Source: WLMZ01 sp038227995 (GTDB lineage: Bacteria > Actinomycetota > Acidimicrobiia > Acidimicrobiales > Ilumatobacteraceae). Taken from it: DNA of 64,000 nucleotides. This document shows positions 8,864-18,508 of this stretch, one piece after another; within the stretch, counting starts at the first letter, position 1, and each line of letters opens with the position of its first letter. The position numbers and the translations under genes are program-made. Where the stretch lies: NCBI GenBank assembly GCA_038227995.1, contig JBBRPP010000030.1, forward strand, positions 6,130 through 70,129. The letters are read 5' to 3'. The notes beneath the pieces were generated by a model. The model was not told the origin of the DNA. It saw only the letters and a list, made by a program, of their open reading frames with translations, and made no database searches.

Positions 8864-9927
8864 CCCGCACTCCCCAACAGGGCCGGGCCGCCCGTCGCCG
8901 CGGACCGTTGCGCGGCCTCGATCACGTCGAGCGCGGCGATGGAATCGGCGGGGTCGACCGGCGGCGGCGCGCCATCGCGTAGCGAAGCGAGAACTCCCGC
9001 GTAGAAGTCCTGATATCGACCCGGCTCGGACGGCACCCGGCGAGTGTCGTCGCCGATGCCGATCACCCCCCACGACGACTCGGGTTCGATGCCCCAATCG
9101 GGCGCGGGCGGACGACGGCCGGCGATGAGCGCTGCCTCTTGAACGTCCATCCCGAACTTGGTGAACGCGCCACCGGAACCGAGCACGCTGAAGCGAGGGC
9201 CGGCCTCGGCCGCTGTCTGGCTCATCCACAGATGCGAACGGACGCCCGACCGGTGCGTGATCGCGACGAACGTGTCGTCATCCACGACCACGCCCGGGCG
9301 GCGGTGATCGATCTCGGCATACACCGACGTCGCTGGGCCGAACAGCTGCAGTGCTTGGTCGATGATGTGCGCGCCGAGATCGAACAGCAGGCCGCCGGCC
9401 TCGTCGGCTGCGCCGAGCATTCGCCAGCCTTGCTTGGGAGTCGGCACCCACCGCTCGTACCGCGATTCGAATCGTGTCACGGTGCCGAGCTCGCCGGAGT
9501 CGACCAGTCGACGAACAGTCCGGAAGTCGCTGTCGTACCGCCGGTTCTGGAACACCGTCAGCATCAACCCCTTTGCTGCGGCATCGGCCACCAGCGACCG
9601 TGCCTCGGCGGCTGACGGTGCCATCGGCTTGTCGATCACCACCGGCAGACCAGCCGCGAGAGCGCGCTGGGTCAACTCGACATGGCTGCGGTTGGGCGTT
9701 GTGACGACGATCAGATCCAGTTCGTCGACGCGATCGAAGAGTGCGTCGGCAGATTCGAGCACGGCCGCGTCGGGGTGTTCGGCGCGTAGGTTCGCCTGCC
9801 GCTGCGGATCACTGGTGACCACCGCCGCGACGCGCATGCCCGGGGTCGCGGCGACGAACGGCGCGTGGAAGATCGCACCACCGAATCCGTAGCCGAGGAT
9901 CCCGACCCGAACGTCATCGGTCGTCAT
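8860..9927 (-). CDS. Gfo/Idh/MocA-family NAD(P)-dependent oxidoreductase
   Basis: A 355-residue dehydrogenase with an N-terminal Rossmann fold (VGILGYGFGGAIFHAPF), the VVTTPNRSH segment, and the DKPMAPS version of the EKP motif whose Lys contacts cofactor and substrate. A C-terminal alpha/beta domain follows, with LLFDLGAHIIDQALQLFG carrying the catalytic-type Asp and His. Family members oxidise sugars, inositols or reduce imines; the substrate here cannot be told. It is 3 bases downstream of pepA and overlaps the UPF0303 gene, so the three form one operon. Confidence 0.92.
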   Translation of the reverse strand: MTTDDVRVGILGYGFGGAIFHAPFVAATPGMRVAAVVTSDPQRQANLRAEHPDAAVLESADALFDRVDELDLIVVTTPNRSHVELTQRALAAGLPVVIDKPMAPSAAEARSLVADAAAKGLMLTVFQNRRYDSDFRTVRRLVDSGELGTVTRFESRYERWVPTPKQGWRMLGAADEAGGLLFDLGAHIIDQALQLFGPATSVYAEIDHRRPGVVVDDDTFVAITHRSGVRSHLWMSQTAAEAGPRFSVLGSGGAFTKFGMDVQEAALIAGRRPPAPDWGIEPESSWGVIGIGDDTRRVPSEPGRYQDFYAGVLASLRDGAPPPVDPADSIAALDVIEAAQRSAATGGPALLGSAG

Positions 9928-9930
9928 GGC

Positions 9931-11382
9931 TCAGCCCAGCGGCGAGAAGTTGGTGACGAGATCGATCAACAGGCGGGTGCCGTAGCCGGTGGCCCCCTTG
10001 GCCAGCCAGCCATCGTCGCCATCCATCTTCATCGTGCCGGCCATGTCGATGTGCGCCCAGGGCACGCCGCTGGTGAACTCGTCGAGGAACAGCGACGCGG
10101 TGATCGTGCCGGCCATCGGGCCACCGATGTTGCGCATGTCCGCGACGTGGCTGTCGAGCAGCTTGCGATACTCCTTGGCCAGAGGTAGCTGCCATGTCGG
10201 CTCGTCGGTGCGCTTGCCGGCTGCAGCGACCTGATCGATCCACGCCTGATTGTTGCCGAGCAGGCCGGCGATGCGATCACCGAGGGCGCTGACGACTGCA
10301 CCGGTGAGCGTGCAGATGTCGACCATCGCATCGGGCTTCGATTCGGCTCCGAGCGACAAGCCGTCGGCGAGCACCAGGCGCCCCTCGGCGTCGGTGTTGT
10401 GGATCTCGACGGTCTTGCCGTTGCGCATCGTCAACACGTCGCCGAGCTTCAGCGCGCTCCCGGACGGCATGTTGTCGGTGCACATCAGGTAGGCCGTGAC
10501 CGCCGTCTTGCAGTTGAGCGCGCCAAGCGCGCCCAACGTGCCGAGCACCGCTGCGGCACCACTCATGTCCATCTTCATCGACGCGTGGGACGGATCGCTG
10601 GGCTTGAGGCTGATGCCACCCGAGTCGTACGTGATGCCCTTGCCGACGAGCACGACGTGGCCCTTCGGGTTCTTGGGGGTGTACGTGAGCTTGACCATCC
10701 GCGGTGGCTCGGTGCTGCCGGCGTTGACGCCGACCATGCCGCCACACCCCATCGCGATCAGCTGATCCTTGTTGAAGACCTCGACGCCCAGTCCCGCAGC
10801 CGTCGCGACCTCGACGGCCTTCTCAGCCAGCTTGCGCGCGGTCAGATATGCGGGCGGCGTGTTGGCGAGGTCGCGTGCGAGCCACGCGGCACCTGCGGTT
10901 GCCTGGCCCCGCGCCGCACCGCGACGAGCGTCGTCAGTCCGCGCTGCACCGACAACGAGCGCCAGCGACTGAATCGGCGAACCTGTCTTGTCGTTCTTCA
11001 ACCCGACGTACCGATAGTTCGCCAGGGTCACGCCTTCGACGACCGCCTGGGCGGCATCGCGCGCGCTGACCCCATCGAGATCGGCCAACGATGTCGCCAA
11101 TGACGCGCGCTTGCCGGCAGCGCGGGCGAACGATGCGGCTGCGCTGCGCAGCCCGTTCACACTCAGCTCGCTTGGCTTGCCGATGCCAACGGCGATCAAT
11201 GTCTGGCCTGTGCTCGACGGGACGACCAGTGTCTGTCCCGGCTTGCCTTCGAAGCCGTTGGCCGCGAGGGCCGCACGATTGAACCCGAGCACCCGCGGCA
11301 CGGCACCCTCGCTGCCGACGGGCACGCCAACAGCCTCAGCGGTACGTGGCGTGGATCGGACGATATCGAGAGCGATGCTCAC
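9931..11382 (-). CDS. pepA: Leucyl aminopeptidase (M17 cytosolic aminopeptidase)
   Basis: A 483-residue M17 metallo-aminopeptidase that removes N-terminal residues from peptides. The C-terminal catalytic domain is complete: VGKGITYDSGG, which supplies zinc-binding Lys and Asp, MKMDMSGAAAV, and the signature NTDAEGRL, at about residues 327-334, with its metal-binding Asp/Glu and catalytic Arg. The N-terminal macro-like domain is typical for the family. I choose GTG at 11382 over the longer reading to 11406 because GGAG precedes it at normal spacing. It heads an operon with a Gfo/Idh oxidoreductase and a UPF0303 protein. A perfect inverted repeat lies just upstream. Confidence 0.94.
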   Translation of the reverse strand: MSIALDIVRSTPRTAEAVGVPVGSEGAVPRVLGFNRAALAANGFEGKPGQTLVVPSSTGQTLIAVGIGKPSELSVNGLRSAAASFARAAGKRASLATSLADLDGVSARDAAQAVVEGVTLANYRYVGLKNDKTGSPIQSLALVVGAARTDDARRGAARGQATAGAAWLARDLANTPPAYLTARKLAEKAVEVATAAGLGVEVFNKDQLIAMGCGGMVGVNAGSTEPPRMVKLTYTPKNPKGHVVLVGKGITYDSGGISLKPSDPSHASMKMDMSGAAAVLGTLGALGALNCKTAVTAYLMCTDNMPSGSALKLGDVLTMRNGKTVEIHNTDAEGRLVLADGLSLGAESKPDAMVDICTLTGAVVSALGDRIAGLLGNNQAWIDQVAAAGKRTDEPTWQLPLAKEYRKLLDSHVADMRNIGGPMAGTITASLFLDEFTSGVPWAHIDMAGTMKMDGDDGWLAKGATGYGTRLLIDLVTNFSPLG

Positions 11383-11404
11383 GGTGACTCCATTCTTCTG
11401 ACGC

Positions 11405-11440
11405 ATGAATCGGGTCAGGATAGGGCCTTACCCGATTCAT
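11405..11440. promoter_or_regulatory. Perfect 11-bp inverted repeat in pepA upstream region
   Basis: The arms are ATGAATCGGGT (11405-11415) and ACCCGATTCAT (11430-11440), separated by 14 bases. The minus-strand spacer contains TATCCT, a possible -10 element for pepA. The symmetry fits a dimeric repressor site; a 5'-UTR hairpin is the alternative. Confidence 0.5.
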
Positions 11441-11589
11441 ACCCCGCTCTGACGGGACAGCCACCGCAATTTGATTGACTGCGCAAGAATATCTGCAGTG
11501 ATCCACGGCGAGAGTGTCCTTGGGCCGCAAACTGCTCCGGCATTTTGACGGAGAACGATCACCCGCACCGAACTGAGGAAGGGGCACTC

Positions 11590-12687
11590 GTGCCTGGAGT
11601 TGTAGAGGTGGCCGAAACGCAGAGCACCGCAGTCATTGCGTTGGCGCTTGCGGGCGTTGTACTTGTCCTCGTCCTGATCAGCGTCGGTCTCGGTTTGGGC
11701 GGACGCGCAATCATGCGATCAAAGGGCCGATCCGGGGCCCTCGGCTTTTTCATGGGCTTCTTCCTCGGCGTCGCCGGACTTCTGATCGCGGCACTCCTTC
11801 CAGCGACGCCGGAGAACGAGGCGCAGCGCACGCTTCGCCAGATGCAGTTGATGGGCATCACCCCCAGCTCCGAAGCGTTGACCGCTGCGAACGGCAGCAC
11901 ACGAACAAAACCGAATCGTGCCCTGGTATGGGTGGGGATCACCGCCGGAACACTCGTGTTTCTGGGTCTGGTGGCATCCGTGGCGACGTATTCATACATC
12001 CACTTCATCAAGGATGACGCTCCGAAGCGGCTCAGCCTGAGCGACATCGCGGTCACGACGCCTTCGATCGCTGGAGCGTCAGCCACTGTGCCAACCTCCG
12101 CTGTCGCCGCAGGGTCGACGACAGCGACGACAACGGTCACCGGTGGGTCGAACGCGGCGCCCTCAGCTGATGGTCCGACGACATACACGCTGACGTCCGC
12201 ATCCGAGGCTGGCTATCGCGTGGTCGAAGTGCTGTTCGGCCAGAACACCGAAGGGGTCGGGCGGACGAACAGCGTGACGGGAACGATCACACTCGACGGA
12301 ACGAACGTCACGGCCGCGACCTTCACCGTCGACATGACGACACTGAAGTCTGATCAGACCAATCGGGACAACAAGTTCAAGGGCGAGATCATGAACACCA
12401 GCAAGTTCCCGACGGCCACGTTCACGATCACCAAGCCCATTGCACTCGGCAGCATCCCGGACGACGGCACCGAGATCAAGGCGACTGCGACGGGCGACCT
12501 CACCTTGCACGGCGTCACCAAATCCGTCACGCTCGACGTCACCGCGAAGAAGACCGGCAACTCGATCGCGATCGCCGGCTCGACCGACGTCACGTTTGCC
12601 GACTACAGCATCGACAACCCGTCGAACGGCGCGGTCACGACACAGGATCACGGCTTGATCGAGTTCCTGCTGGTCGCCAACTCCTGA
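11590..12687 (+). CDS. Membrane-anchored YceI-like protein
   Basis: A 365-residue protein with three hydrophobic segments: an N-terminal one (ALALAGVVLVLVLISVGLG), a second (FFMGFFLGVAGLLIAALL) and a third (GITAGTLVFLGLVASVA). A Thr/Ala-rich linker follows, then an extracytoplasmic YceI domain over about the last 180 residues. YceI domains are lipocalin-like barrels binding isoprenoid or other amphiphilic molecules. Typical parts here are VTGTITLDG, MTTLKSDQTNRDNKF, FPTATF, TGDLTLHGVTKSVTLDV and the GLIEF C-terminus. GTG at 11590 is preferred over TTG at 11545 because a GAGGAAGGGG ribosome binding site sits just upstream. It converges with the ABC exporter operon. Confidence 0.86.
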   Translation: MPGVVEVAETQSTAVIALALAGVVLVLVLISVGLGLGGRAIMRSKGRSGALGFFMGFFLGVAGLLIAALLPATPENEAQRTLRQMQLMGITPSSEALTAANGSTRTKPNRALVWVGITAGTLVFLGLVASVATYSYIHFIKDDAPKRLSLSDIAVTTPSIAGASATVPTSAVAAGSTTATTTVTGGSNAAPSADGPTTYTLTSASEAGYRVVEVLFGQNTEGVGRTNSVTGTITLDGTNVTAATFTVDMTTLKSDQTNRDNKFKGEIMNTSKFPTATFTITKPIALGSIPDDGTEIKATATGDLTLHGVTKSVTLDVTAKKTGNSIAIAGSTDVTFADYSIDNPSNGAVTTQDHGLIEFLLVANS

Positions 12688-12712
12688 CGACCTGATTCGT
12701 CACGAGGCGACC
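12672..12712. terminator. Possible bidirectional terminator hairpin
   Basis: GGTCGCC (12672-12678) and GGCGACC (12706-12712) can pair across the junction of two convergent genes with a 27-base loop. There is no T-run, so this is weak evidence. Confidence 0.25.
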
Positions 12713-14484
12713 TGGTTGCGCTCCCACGCGGCAGACAGTGCGGCGTACTTGCCGCCCAACGCGACCAGTTCGTCGTGGCTGCCGAGTTCGAGCAATCCGC
12801 CGGCATCGACGACCGCGATCCGATCGGCACGACGAACCGTCGACAGGCGGTGAGCGACGACGATCACGGTTCGATTGAGCATCAACGATTCCAACGCGTG
12901 CTCGACCTCGGCCTCGGTGCCGGGATCGAGGTTCGACGTCGCTTCATCGAGCACGAGCACGGCGGGGTCCACCAGCGCCGCACGCGCCAGCGCGATCAAC
13001 TGCCGCTCGCCCGCAGAGAGCCGCGAGCCGCGCTCGCGCACCTCGGTGCGCAGCCCATCGGGGAAGGCTGCGAAGTGTTCGAGCACGCCGATGGCCGCGA
13101 GTGACTGCTCGATCTCGGCATCGGTTGCCGACGGGCGGGCGATGCTGAGGTTGTCGCGGATCGTGCCGCTGAACAGGAAGCCCTCCTGTGGCACGACCAC
13201 CACTCGTTCCCGCAGCGAGCGAAGTGTGGCCTGACGAAGGTCGATGCCGGCGAACGACACGGTGCCTTCGGTGGGGTCGTACAGGCGGGCCATCAATTTG
13301 GCGAGCGTGCTCTTGCCGGCGCCCGTCGGGCCGACCAGCGCGAGTCGTTCACCGATCCCGACCGTCAGAGTCACGTGTTCCAAAACGGGCCGGCCCGGCA
13401 CGTACTCGAAGCCGACGTCGATGACCGCGACCTCGCCAACGTTGGGCAGCTCGACCGCATCGGGCAACTCGTCGACTTCGGGAACCGTGTCGAGGATGCC
13501 GTACAACTTCTGCAGCGATGCGCCAGCTGATTGCACCGTGTTGTAGAGCTGCGACAGCTGCTGAACAGGCTCGAACAGACTGCTGAGCAAGAGCACGAAC
13601 GCCGTGACGACACCGAGGCTGACCGTCCCACGGTGCACCAGCCAACCGCCGACGCCGACCATGCCAGCCGTCGCGACGATGCCCGAGAACTCGACCAGAC
13701 CGAAGTACCACATGGAGATGCGGATGCTGTCCATGTGCGTGTCGAACAGCTCCTTGTTCGATTTCGCGAACCGCCGCGACTGCTCGTCCTCGCGGTCGAA
13801 CGCCTGGATGACGCGGACGCCGCTGATGCCTTCCTGCAGCGCGCTGAGATTGCTTCCGACGCGCTCTCGCACTCGGAGATACACACGGTTCGAATCGCGC
13901 TGGAACTTGATCGACGCGATGACGATGATCGGGAACACGATCAAGGCCAACAGGGTCAACTGCCAACTGAGGACGAACAGCAGGATCAGCGTCATCGCCA
14001 CCAGCAACGCAGCCGACACGAACTGCAGCAGTCCGAACTGGATCAGCTCGCCCATCGATTCGACGTCGGCAGTCATGCGCGACACCAGCACGCCGGTCTG
14101 CTCGCGATCGAAGAATGCGAGCCCCTGGCGTTGCAGGTGATCGAAGACTCGTACGCGCAGGTCGCGCAGGAAACCTTCGCCGGCGCGATTGATGTAGACG
14201 AACTGCACTCGCGCGATCAGATAGGCGAGGATCGTCACGACGATGTACGCGCCGACTGCCGTGTCGAGCGCGCGAGCGTTGTGCTTGGAGATGCCGCGGT
14301 CGATGCCGATGCTGACGAGCACCGGGCCGGCCAGCGTTGTCGCCGTCCAGACGGTGACGAGCAGCAGCGCAGCGACGATGGTGCGGTGATACGGCGCCGC
14401 GAACTGCCACGACCGACTGATCACCTTCTTGGTCGTCTCTCGATCGAGCTTGTCGTCGTCGGACACGCCGTGCATCGACCACAT
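12700..14484 (-). CDS. ABC exporter half-transporter (permease-ATPase), second subunit
   Basis: A type-I ABC exporter half of 594 residues: six transmembrane helices in the first ~320 residues, then an ATPase with Walker A GPTGAGKST, signature LSAGERQ, Walker B VLVLDEATS and an H-loop AHRLST. The catalytic Glu is present, so this site should be active. ATG at 14484 is chosen because GGAGG sits 9 bases upstream; GTG at 14490 would be too close. It follows the other half-transporter by 2 bases, as in heterodimeric drug or lipid exporters. Substrate is not identifiable. Confidence 0.92.
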   Translation of the reverse strand: MWSMHGVSDDDKLDRETTKKVISRSWQFAAPYHRTIVAALLLVTVWTATTLAGPVLVSIGIDRGISKHNARALDTAVGAYIVVTILAYLIARVQFVYINRAGEGFLRDLRVRVFDHLQRQGLAFFDREQTGVLVSRMTADVESMGELIQFGLLQFVSAALLVAMTLILLFVLSWQLTLLALIVFPIIVIASIKFQRDSNRVYLRVRERVGSNLSALQEGISGVRVIQAFDREDEQSRRFAKSNKELFDTHMDSIRISMWYFGLVEFSGIVATAGMVGVGGWLVHRGTVSLGVVTAFVLLLSSLFEPVQQLSQLYNTVQSAGASLQKLYGILDTVPEVDELPDAVELPNVGEVAVIDVGFEYVPGRPVLEHVTLTVGIGERLALVGPTGAGKSTLAKLMARLYDPTEGTVSFAGIDLRQATLRSLRERVVVVPQEGFLFSGTIRDNLSIARPSATDAEIEQSLAAIGVLEHFAAFPDGLRTEVRERGSRLSAGERQLIALARAALVDPAVLVLDEATSNLDPGTEAEVEHALESLMLNRTVIVVAHRLSTVRRADRIAVVDAGGLLELGSHDELVALGGKYAALSAAWERNQVAS

Positions 14485-14486
14485 GG

Positions 14487-16373
14487 TCACTCACCTCCGA
14501 TCGGCTCGTGCAGTGTCGATTGGAGGACGACATCGTCGCCGGCATCGAAGTGTTCCTCGTCGACGCGGGCCGAAGGAATGTCGGCGACCTCGACACCTGC
14601 GTCGTCCTGTGCAGCCCACGACGCGAGCACATCCCGATACGCAGCGTTCGAGGCGAGCAATTCGTCATGCGTACCCTGCGCGGCGATGCGACCTTCGTCG
14701 AGCAGCAGCACCGTGTCGGCCAGAGCGATCGTGCCCGGACGGTGAGCGATCACGATCGTCGTCCGGTTGCGCATGACCGTCGCCATCGCCTCGCGGATCT
14801 CGTGTTCCTTCGATGGGTCGACGGCCGATGTCGCGTCGTCGAGGATCAGCACGCGCGGGTCGGCCAGGATCGCTCGTGCGATCGCGATCCGCTGACGTTG
14901 ACCACCGCTGAGCGAGAAACCACGTTCACCGAGCAACGTGCCGTAGCCCTCGGGCAACTGTCCGATGAAGTCGTGCGCACCCGCGAGGCGTGACGCCGAT
15001 TCGATCTGCGCCTGACTTGCGTCGGGTTCGGCGAACGCGATGTTCGCGGCAACCGTGTCGTGGAACAGCAGCGTGTCTTCGAACACGACGCCGACCGCGT
15101 GGCGCAACTCGTGCAGGCTCAGGCTGCGCAGGTCGCAACCATCGATCTCGATCGAGCCGCTCTGCACGTCGTAGAAGCGCAGCATCAACCGCGTGACGGT
15201 GGACTTGCCGCTACCAGTCGCGCCGACGATGGCGACCGACGTGCCGGCCGGGATCGCGACATCGAAATCGGTGAGGACGACGCGATCGGCGTCGTAGCCG
15301 AAACGAACATGTCGGAAGACGAGCGCGCCGAGGTCACCGGTGGTCGGCAGCGCAATCGGCGAAGCAGGGTCGGTCACCGTTGATTCGGTCGCCAGCACCT
15401 GTTGCACTCTCTGCAGGGCAACGGCGGCGCGCTGCCCGGTGGCCAGCGTCATGCCGAGGTTGCGCATCGGCCAGATCAGCAGCAGCACGCTGGCGTTGAA
15501 CTCGATCAGCTGACCGACGGTCATCTGGCCGTTGAGAACCCGGTGGCCACCGACCGCCAGCACGGCGATCAGCCCGAGCGAGGGCAGCACGTCGATGGCG
15601 GGCAGGAATCGGCTGCGGATCTTGGCAGCCTCGAGCGACACCGTTCGGATGTCATCGGCCTCGCGTCCGAGCTTGCCAGCCTGCACGCCTTCTGCGCCGA
15701 ACCCCTTGACCACGCGAACACCCGAGACGGATTCCTCGACGACCGTGGCCAACGCGGCCTGCTTCATCTGCACAGCCATCACCGCCGGGTGGATCTTGCT
15801 GCTGAACCGCCGCGCCGACACGTTGACGAACGGCAACGGCGCCAACGCGATGACCGCCAGCAGCGCATCGCTCTTGAGCAGGATGAGGAGGATCGCGATG
15901 ACCTGGAACAGGTTGCTCATGGTGATCGGGATCATCACCACGAACGCCTGCAGCTGCTGCAGGTCGCTGGATGCGCGGCTCATCAGCTGACCGGTCTGGG
16001 CGTGGTCGTGATAGCCGACGTTCAGGCGCAGGATGTGGTTGAAGAGTCGCTCGCGGAGACGGCGCTCGGTGAGGCGGCTCTCCCGAAACGCGATCCATCG
16101 CCGCCACCCAGTGAAGATGCCGGCGATCAGACCGACACCGGTGATCAGCAATGACCACTTCAGCAGCGATTCCTTGCCGCGGATGCCATGGTCGATCGCA
16201 TTCTGGATCAGGCTCGGCACGGACACCTTGGCTGCCGCCCACAGCAATCCGACGATCACACCGGCGGTGAGACCGCGCTTCTGTTCGGCAAGCAGACCCG
16301 TGAGAAGCCGCCACGGGGTGCGTTCGGCTGCGGTCTCGTCCGCTGCCTGATCGACCACTCGACTCACCGCCAT
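14487..16373 (-). CDS. ABC exporter half-transporter (permease-ATPase), first subunit
   Basis: A 628-residue permease-ATPase fusion. Six helices occupy about residues 20-330. The ATPase has Walker A GATGSGKST, signature LSGGQRQR, Walker B VLILDDATS and switch AHRPGT. The residue after the Walker B Asp is Asp rather than Glu, the usual mark of the degenerate site in heterodimeric exporters; the partner gene just downstream has the normal Glu. This supports a heterodimer with one full and one weak ATP site. Start may be ATG 16373 or GTG 16367; the latter has better spacing to GGGGG. Confidence 0.92.
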   Translation of the reverse strand: MAVSRVVDQAADETAAERTPWRLLTGLLAEQKRGLTAGVIVGLLWAAAKVSVPSLIQNAIDHGIRGKESLLKWSLLITGVGLIAGIFTGWRRWIAFRESRLTERRLRERLFNHILRLNVGYHDHAQTGQLMSRASSDLQQLQAFVVMIPITMSNLFQVIAILLILLKSDALLAVIALAPLPFVNVSARRFSSKIHPAVMAVQMKQAALATVVEESVSGVRVVKGFGAEGVQAGKLGREADDIRTVSLEAAKIRSRFLPAIDVLPSLGLIAVLAVGGHRVLNGQMTVGQLIEFNASVLLLIWPMRNLGMTLATGQRAAVALQRVQQVLATESTVTDPASPIALPTTGDLGALVFRHVRFGYDADRVVLTDFDVAIPAGTSVAIVGATGSGKSTVTRLMLRFYDVQSGSIEIDGCDLRSLSLHELRHAVGVVFEDTLLFHDTVAANIAFAEPDASQAQIESASRLAGAHDFIGQLPEGYGTLLGERGFSLSGGQRQRIAIARAILADPRVLILDDATSAVDPSKEHEIREAMATVMRNRTTIVIAHRPGTIALADTVLLLDEGRIAAQGTHDELLASNAAYRDVLASWAAQDDAGVEVADIPSARVDEEHFDAGDDVVLQSTLHEPIGGE

Positions 16374-16494
16374 CCCCCATTGCGCACGCTTCTTGCGAAT
16401 TCGACGTTATCTGTGTCGGTCCTCGGCCGACGTGTTCAATATCGGCGCGATCCCGACGTCACGGGCAGCCGAGCACCGCACTAGCGTCGCCGTC

Positions 16495-16764
16495 GTGAAT
16501 CTCCTCGCATGGGTCATCGTCGGTCTCGTCGCCGGAGGCTTCGCCCGGTGGCTCGTCAAGGACGACCGCAGCGGGTGCCTCTACACGATGGTCGTCGGTG
16601 TCCTCGGCGCGTTCATCGGTGGGGCGCTGATGCACGCGACGGGCCGCAAGGGGGTCAACGACTTCGACTTCCGCTCGATCCTCGTGTCGGCCCTGGGTGC
16701 GGTCCTGTTGCTGCTCGTGTTGCAGGCGATCAGTGGCCGCGGGCGCGTCGGTCGACGCCGCTGA
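16495..16764 (+). CDS. GlsB/YeaQ/YmgE-family small membrane protein
   Basis: An 89-residue protein with three hydrophobic segments and a glycine-rich pattern: VIVGLVAGGFARWLVKDD, then VVGVLGAFIGGALMHATG, then VLLLLVLQAI with a basic RGRVGRRR tail. This is the usual layout of the transglycosylase-associated/stress-response GlsB family of the inner membrane, whose molecular role is unproven. GTG at 16495 starts exactly before the first membrane segment; the frame is open further upstream but without family similarity. It is monocistronic, between the divergent ABC operon and an acyl-CoA dehydrogenase. Confidence 0.85.
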   Translation: MNLLAWVIVGLVAGGFARWLVKDDRSGCLYTMVVGVLGAFIGGALMHATGRKGVNDFDFRSILVSALGAVLLLLVLQAISGRGRVGRRR

Positions 16765-16808
16765 CGACGCCTCGTCGATCGTGGTGACTCGGTCGTAACA
16801 TCGCGGCC

Positions 16809-18068
16809 ATGGCAGAGATCACGGCTGAACAGGTTCGCATCGAGGTCAAGCAGTGGGTGACCGACGCGTGGGATCCCACCATCACCGTCGCCGAGTGGTG
16901 GCAGCGTCTGGCCGCGAGCGGATACGCCTCGCCGATGCTCCCGGTGTCGGCTGGCGGCAAGGGATATCCGCGTGATCTGGCGACGCTCGTCAGCAATGTG
17001 CTCGGCGAGCACGGCGTCGTCGGCCCACCAAGCGGACTCGGGCTCATGTTGGCCGCACCGACCATCGCCGCCCACGGCTCACCCGAACAGATCGCCGAGT
17101 ACATCCCGCCGATCCTCGACGGCACCAACTCGTGGTGCCAACTCTTCAGCGAGCCGGGCGCGGGTTCAGACCTCGCCGGCCTCAACACCAAGGCCGAACT
17201 CGACGGCGACGAGTACGTCATCACCGGCCAGAAGGTGTGGACCAGCGGCGGTCAACACGCCAACTGGGGCATGCTCATCGCACGTACCAATCCGGACGCG
17301 CCCAAACATCAGGGCATCTCGTACTTCGCGTTCCGGATGGATCAGCCCGGTGTCGATGTCCGTCCGTTGCGCGAGATGACCGGCCGGGCGATGTTCAACG
17401 AGGTCTTCATCGACGAGGCCCGCGTGCCCGTCGCCAACCTCATCGGTGGCCTCAACAACGGCTGGGCCGTGGCCAACACGACGTTGATGGTCGAACGCGC
17501 CAGCCTCGGCAGCGGCGGCGGTGGTGGCGGCTCGATGGGTGTCGTCCTGCCTGGCCCGATCGCCGGTCAACTCAATCGCACCGTCGGCGATTTCGCCAAC
17601 TCGCGCGTCGGCGCTGGTGGCGCCGGCGCGTTCGGCGGTGGCACGCTGAAGCAGTTCACCGCGTTGGCACGCAGCGTCGGCAAGATCGACGAACCCACCG
17701 TGCGCCAAGGCCTGGCCGAGCTGCATACGCTCGCCGAAGTCGGCAAATGGAACCTGATGCGGGCCCGCAGCGGTCAGCGCAGCACCAAGGTCGAGGGCAA
17801 CCTGGCCAAGCTGCTCGGGACGCACACCTTGCGGCGGGCACGCGAGATCGGCAACCACATCATCGGTGCCGAAGGCATGTTGTGGGGCACGGATTCGCTC
17901 TCCAAGGGAGCGATCCAGGAGCTGACCGTCTTCTCCCCTGGCCCGTCGATCTACGGCGGCACCGATCAGGTGCAGCGCAACATCGTCAGCGAGCGGGGCC
18001 TCGGGCTGCCGAAGGAGCCGGGCGACTTCCGCACGACGCCGTACAAGGACCTGCCCAAGAACGGCTGA
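16809..18068 (+). CDS. Acyl-CoA dehydrogenase
   Basis: A 419-residue FAD enzyme of the acyl-CoA dehydrogenase family. It has the FAD/substrate signature CQLFSEPGAGSDLAGL at about residues 112-127, VITGQKVWTSG, the FNEVFIDEARVP segment, and a C-terminal helical domain ending with IYGGTDQVQRNIVSERGLGLPKE. A Gly-rich loop (SGGGGGGS) sits after the LMVERA helix. The gene at 46213 encodes a close paralogue with the same loop. Acyl chain preference is unknown. It stands alone. Confidence 0.93.
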   Translation: MAEITAEQVRIEVKQWVTDAWDPTITVAEWWQRLAASGYASPMLPVSAGGKGYPRDLATLVSNVLGEHGVVGPPSGLGLMLAAPTIAAHGSPEQIAEYIPPILDGTNSWCQLFSEPGAGSDLAGLNTKAELDGDEYVITGQKVWTSGGQHANWGMLIARTNPDAPKHQGISYFAFRMDQPGVDVRPLREMTGRAMFNEVFIDEARVPVANLIGGLNNGWAVANTTLMVERASLGSGGGGGGSMGVVLPGPIAGQLNRTVGDFANSRVGAGGAGAFGGGTLKQFTALARSVGKIDEPTVRQGLAELHTLAEVGKWNLMRARSGQRSTKVEGNLAKLLGTHTLRRAREIGNHIIGAEGMLWGTDSLSKGAIQELTVFSPGPSIYGGTDQVQRNIVSERGLGLPKEPGDFRTTPYKDLPKNG

Positions 18069-18098
18069 CCCGCTTCTGCGGCACGGCGACGGTACGGC

Positions 18099-18461
18099 TC
18101 ACGCGTACGGCTGCAGCGCGACCCCGACTCGATCCTTCGGGCGACCGATCAACGCCTTTTTCGGCGTGACGATCAACGGCCGCTGCAGCAATGCGTTGTG
18201 CTTGCCGAGCATCTCGATCACCTGGTCGGCGGTCGCGACATCTGCATCGGTCAATCCGAGTTTGGCGAAGTTGGCATCGCGTCGAACGAGATCCGTCACC
18301 GGGTCCTCGAGCTTGGCGATGATCTTCTTCAACGTCGCCGCGTCGGGCGGAGTCTTGAGGTAGAGGACGACGTCGGCAGCGACGCCGAGGTCGGCCGCGG
18401 CCTTCACCGCGTGCACCGACGTGCTGCAGTTTGGGTTGTGGTAGATCGTGATGTCAGCCAT
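18099..18461 (-). CDS. ArsC/Spx-type thioredoxin-fold protein (arsenate reductase-like)
   Basis: A 120-residue ArsC-family protein. The N-terminus has YHNPNCSTS with Cys12 at the same position as the catalytic Cys of glutaredoxin-linked arsenate reductase, and QRPLIV near residue 94 supplies one of the conserved arginines. The family's TSRN sequence after the Cys is replaced by STSVHA, so true arsenate reductase activity is uncertain; a general redox role is possible. No arsenic genes are nearby. Confidence 0.85.
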   Translation of the reverse strand: MADITIYHNPNCSTSVHAVKAAADLGVAADVVLYLKTPPDAATLKKIIAKLEDPVTDLVRRDANFAKLGLTDADVATADQVIEMLGKHNALLQRPLIVTPKKALIGRPKDRVGVALQPYA

Positions 18462-18508
18462 GCCCGCAGGCTAGCGAGCACTCGACACCCGGGAACCAAC
18501 GGCAGCCG

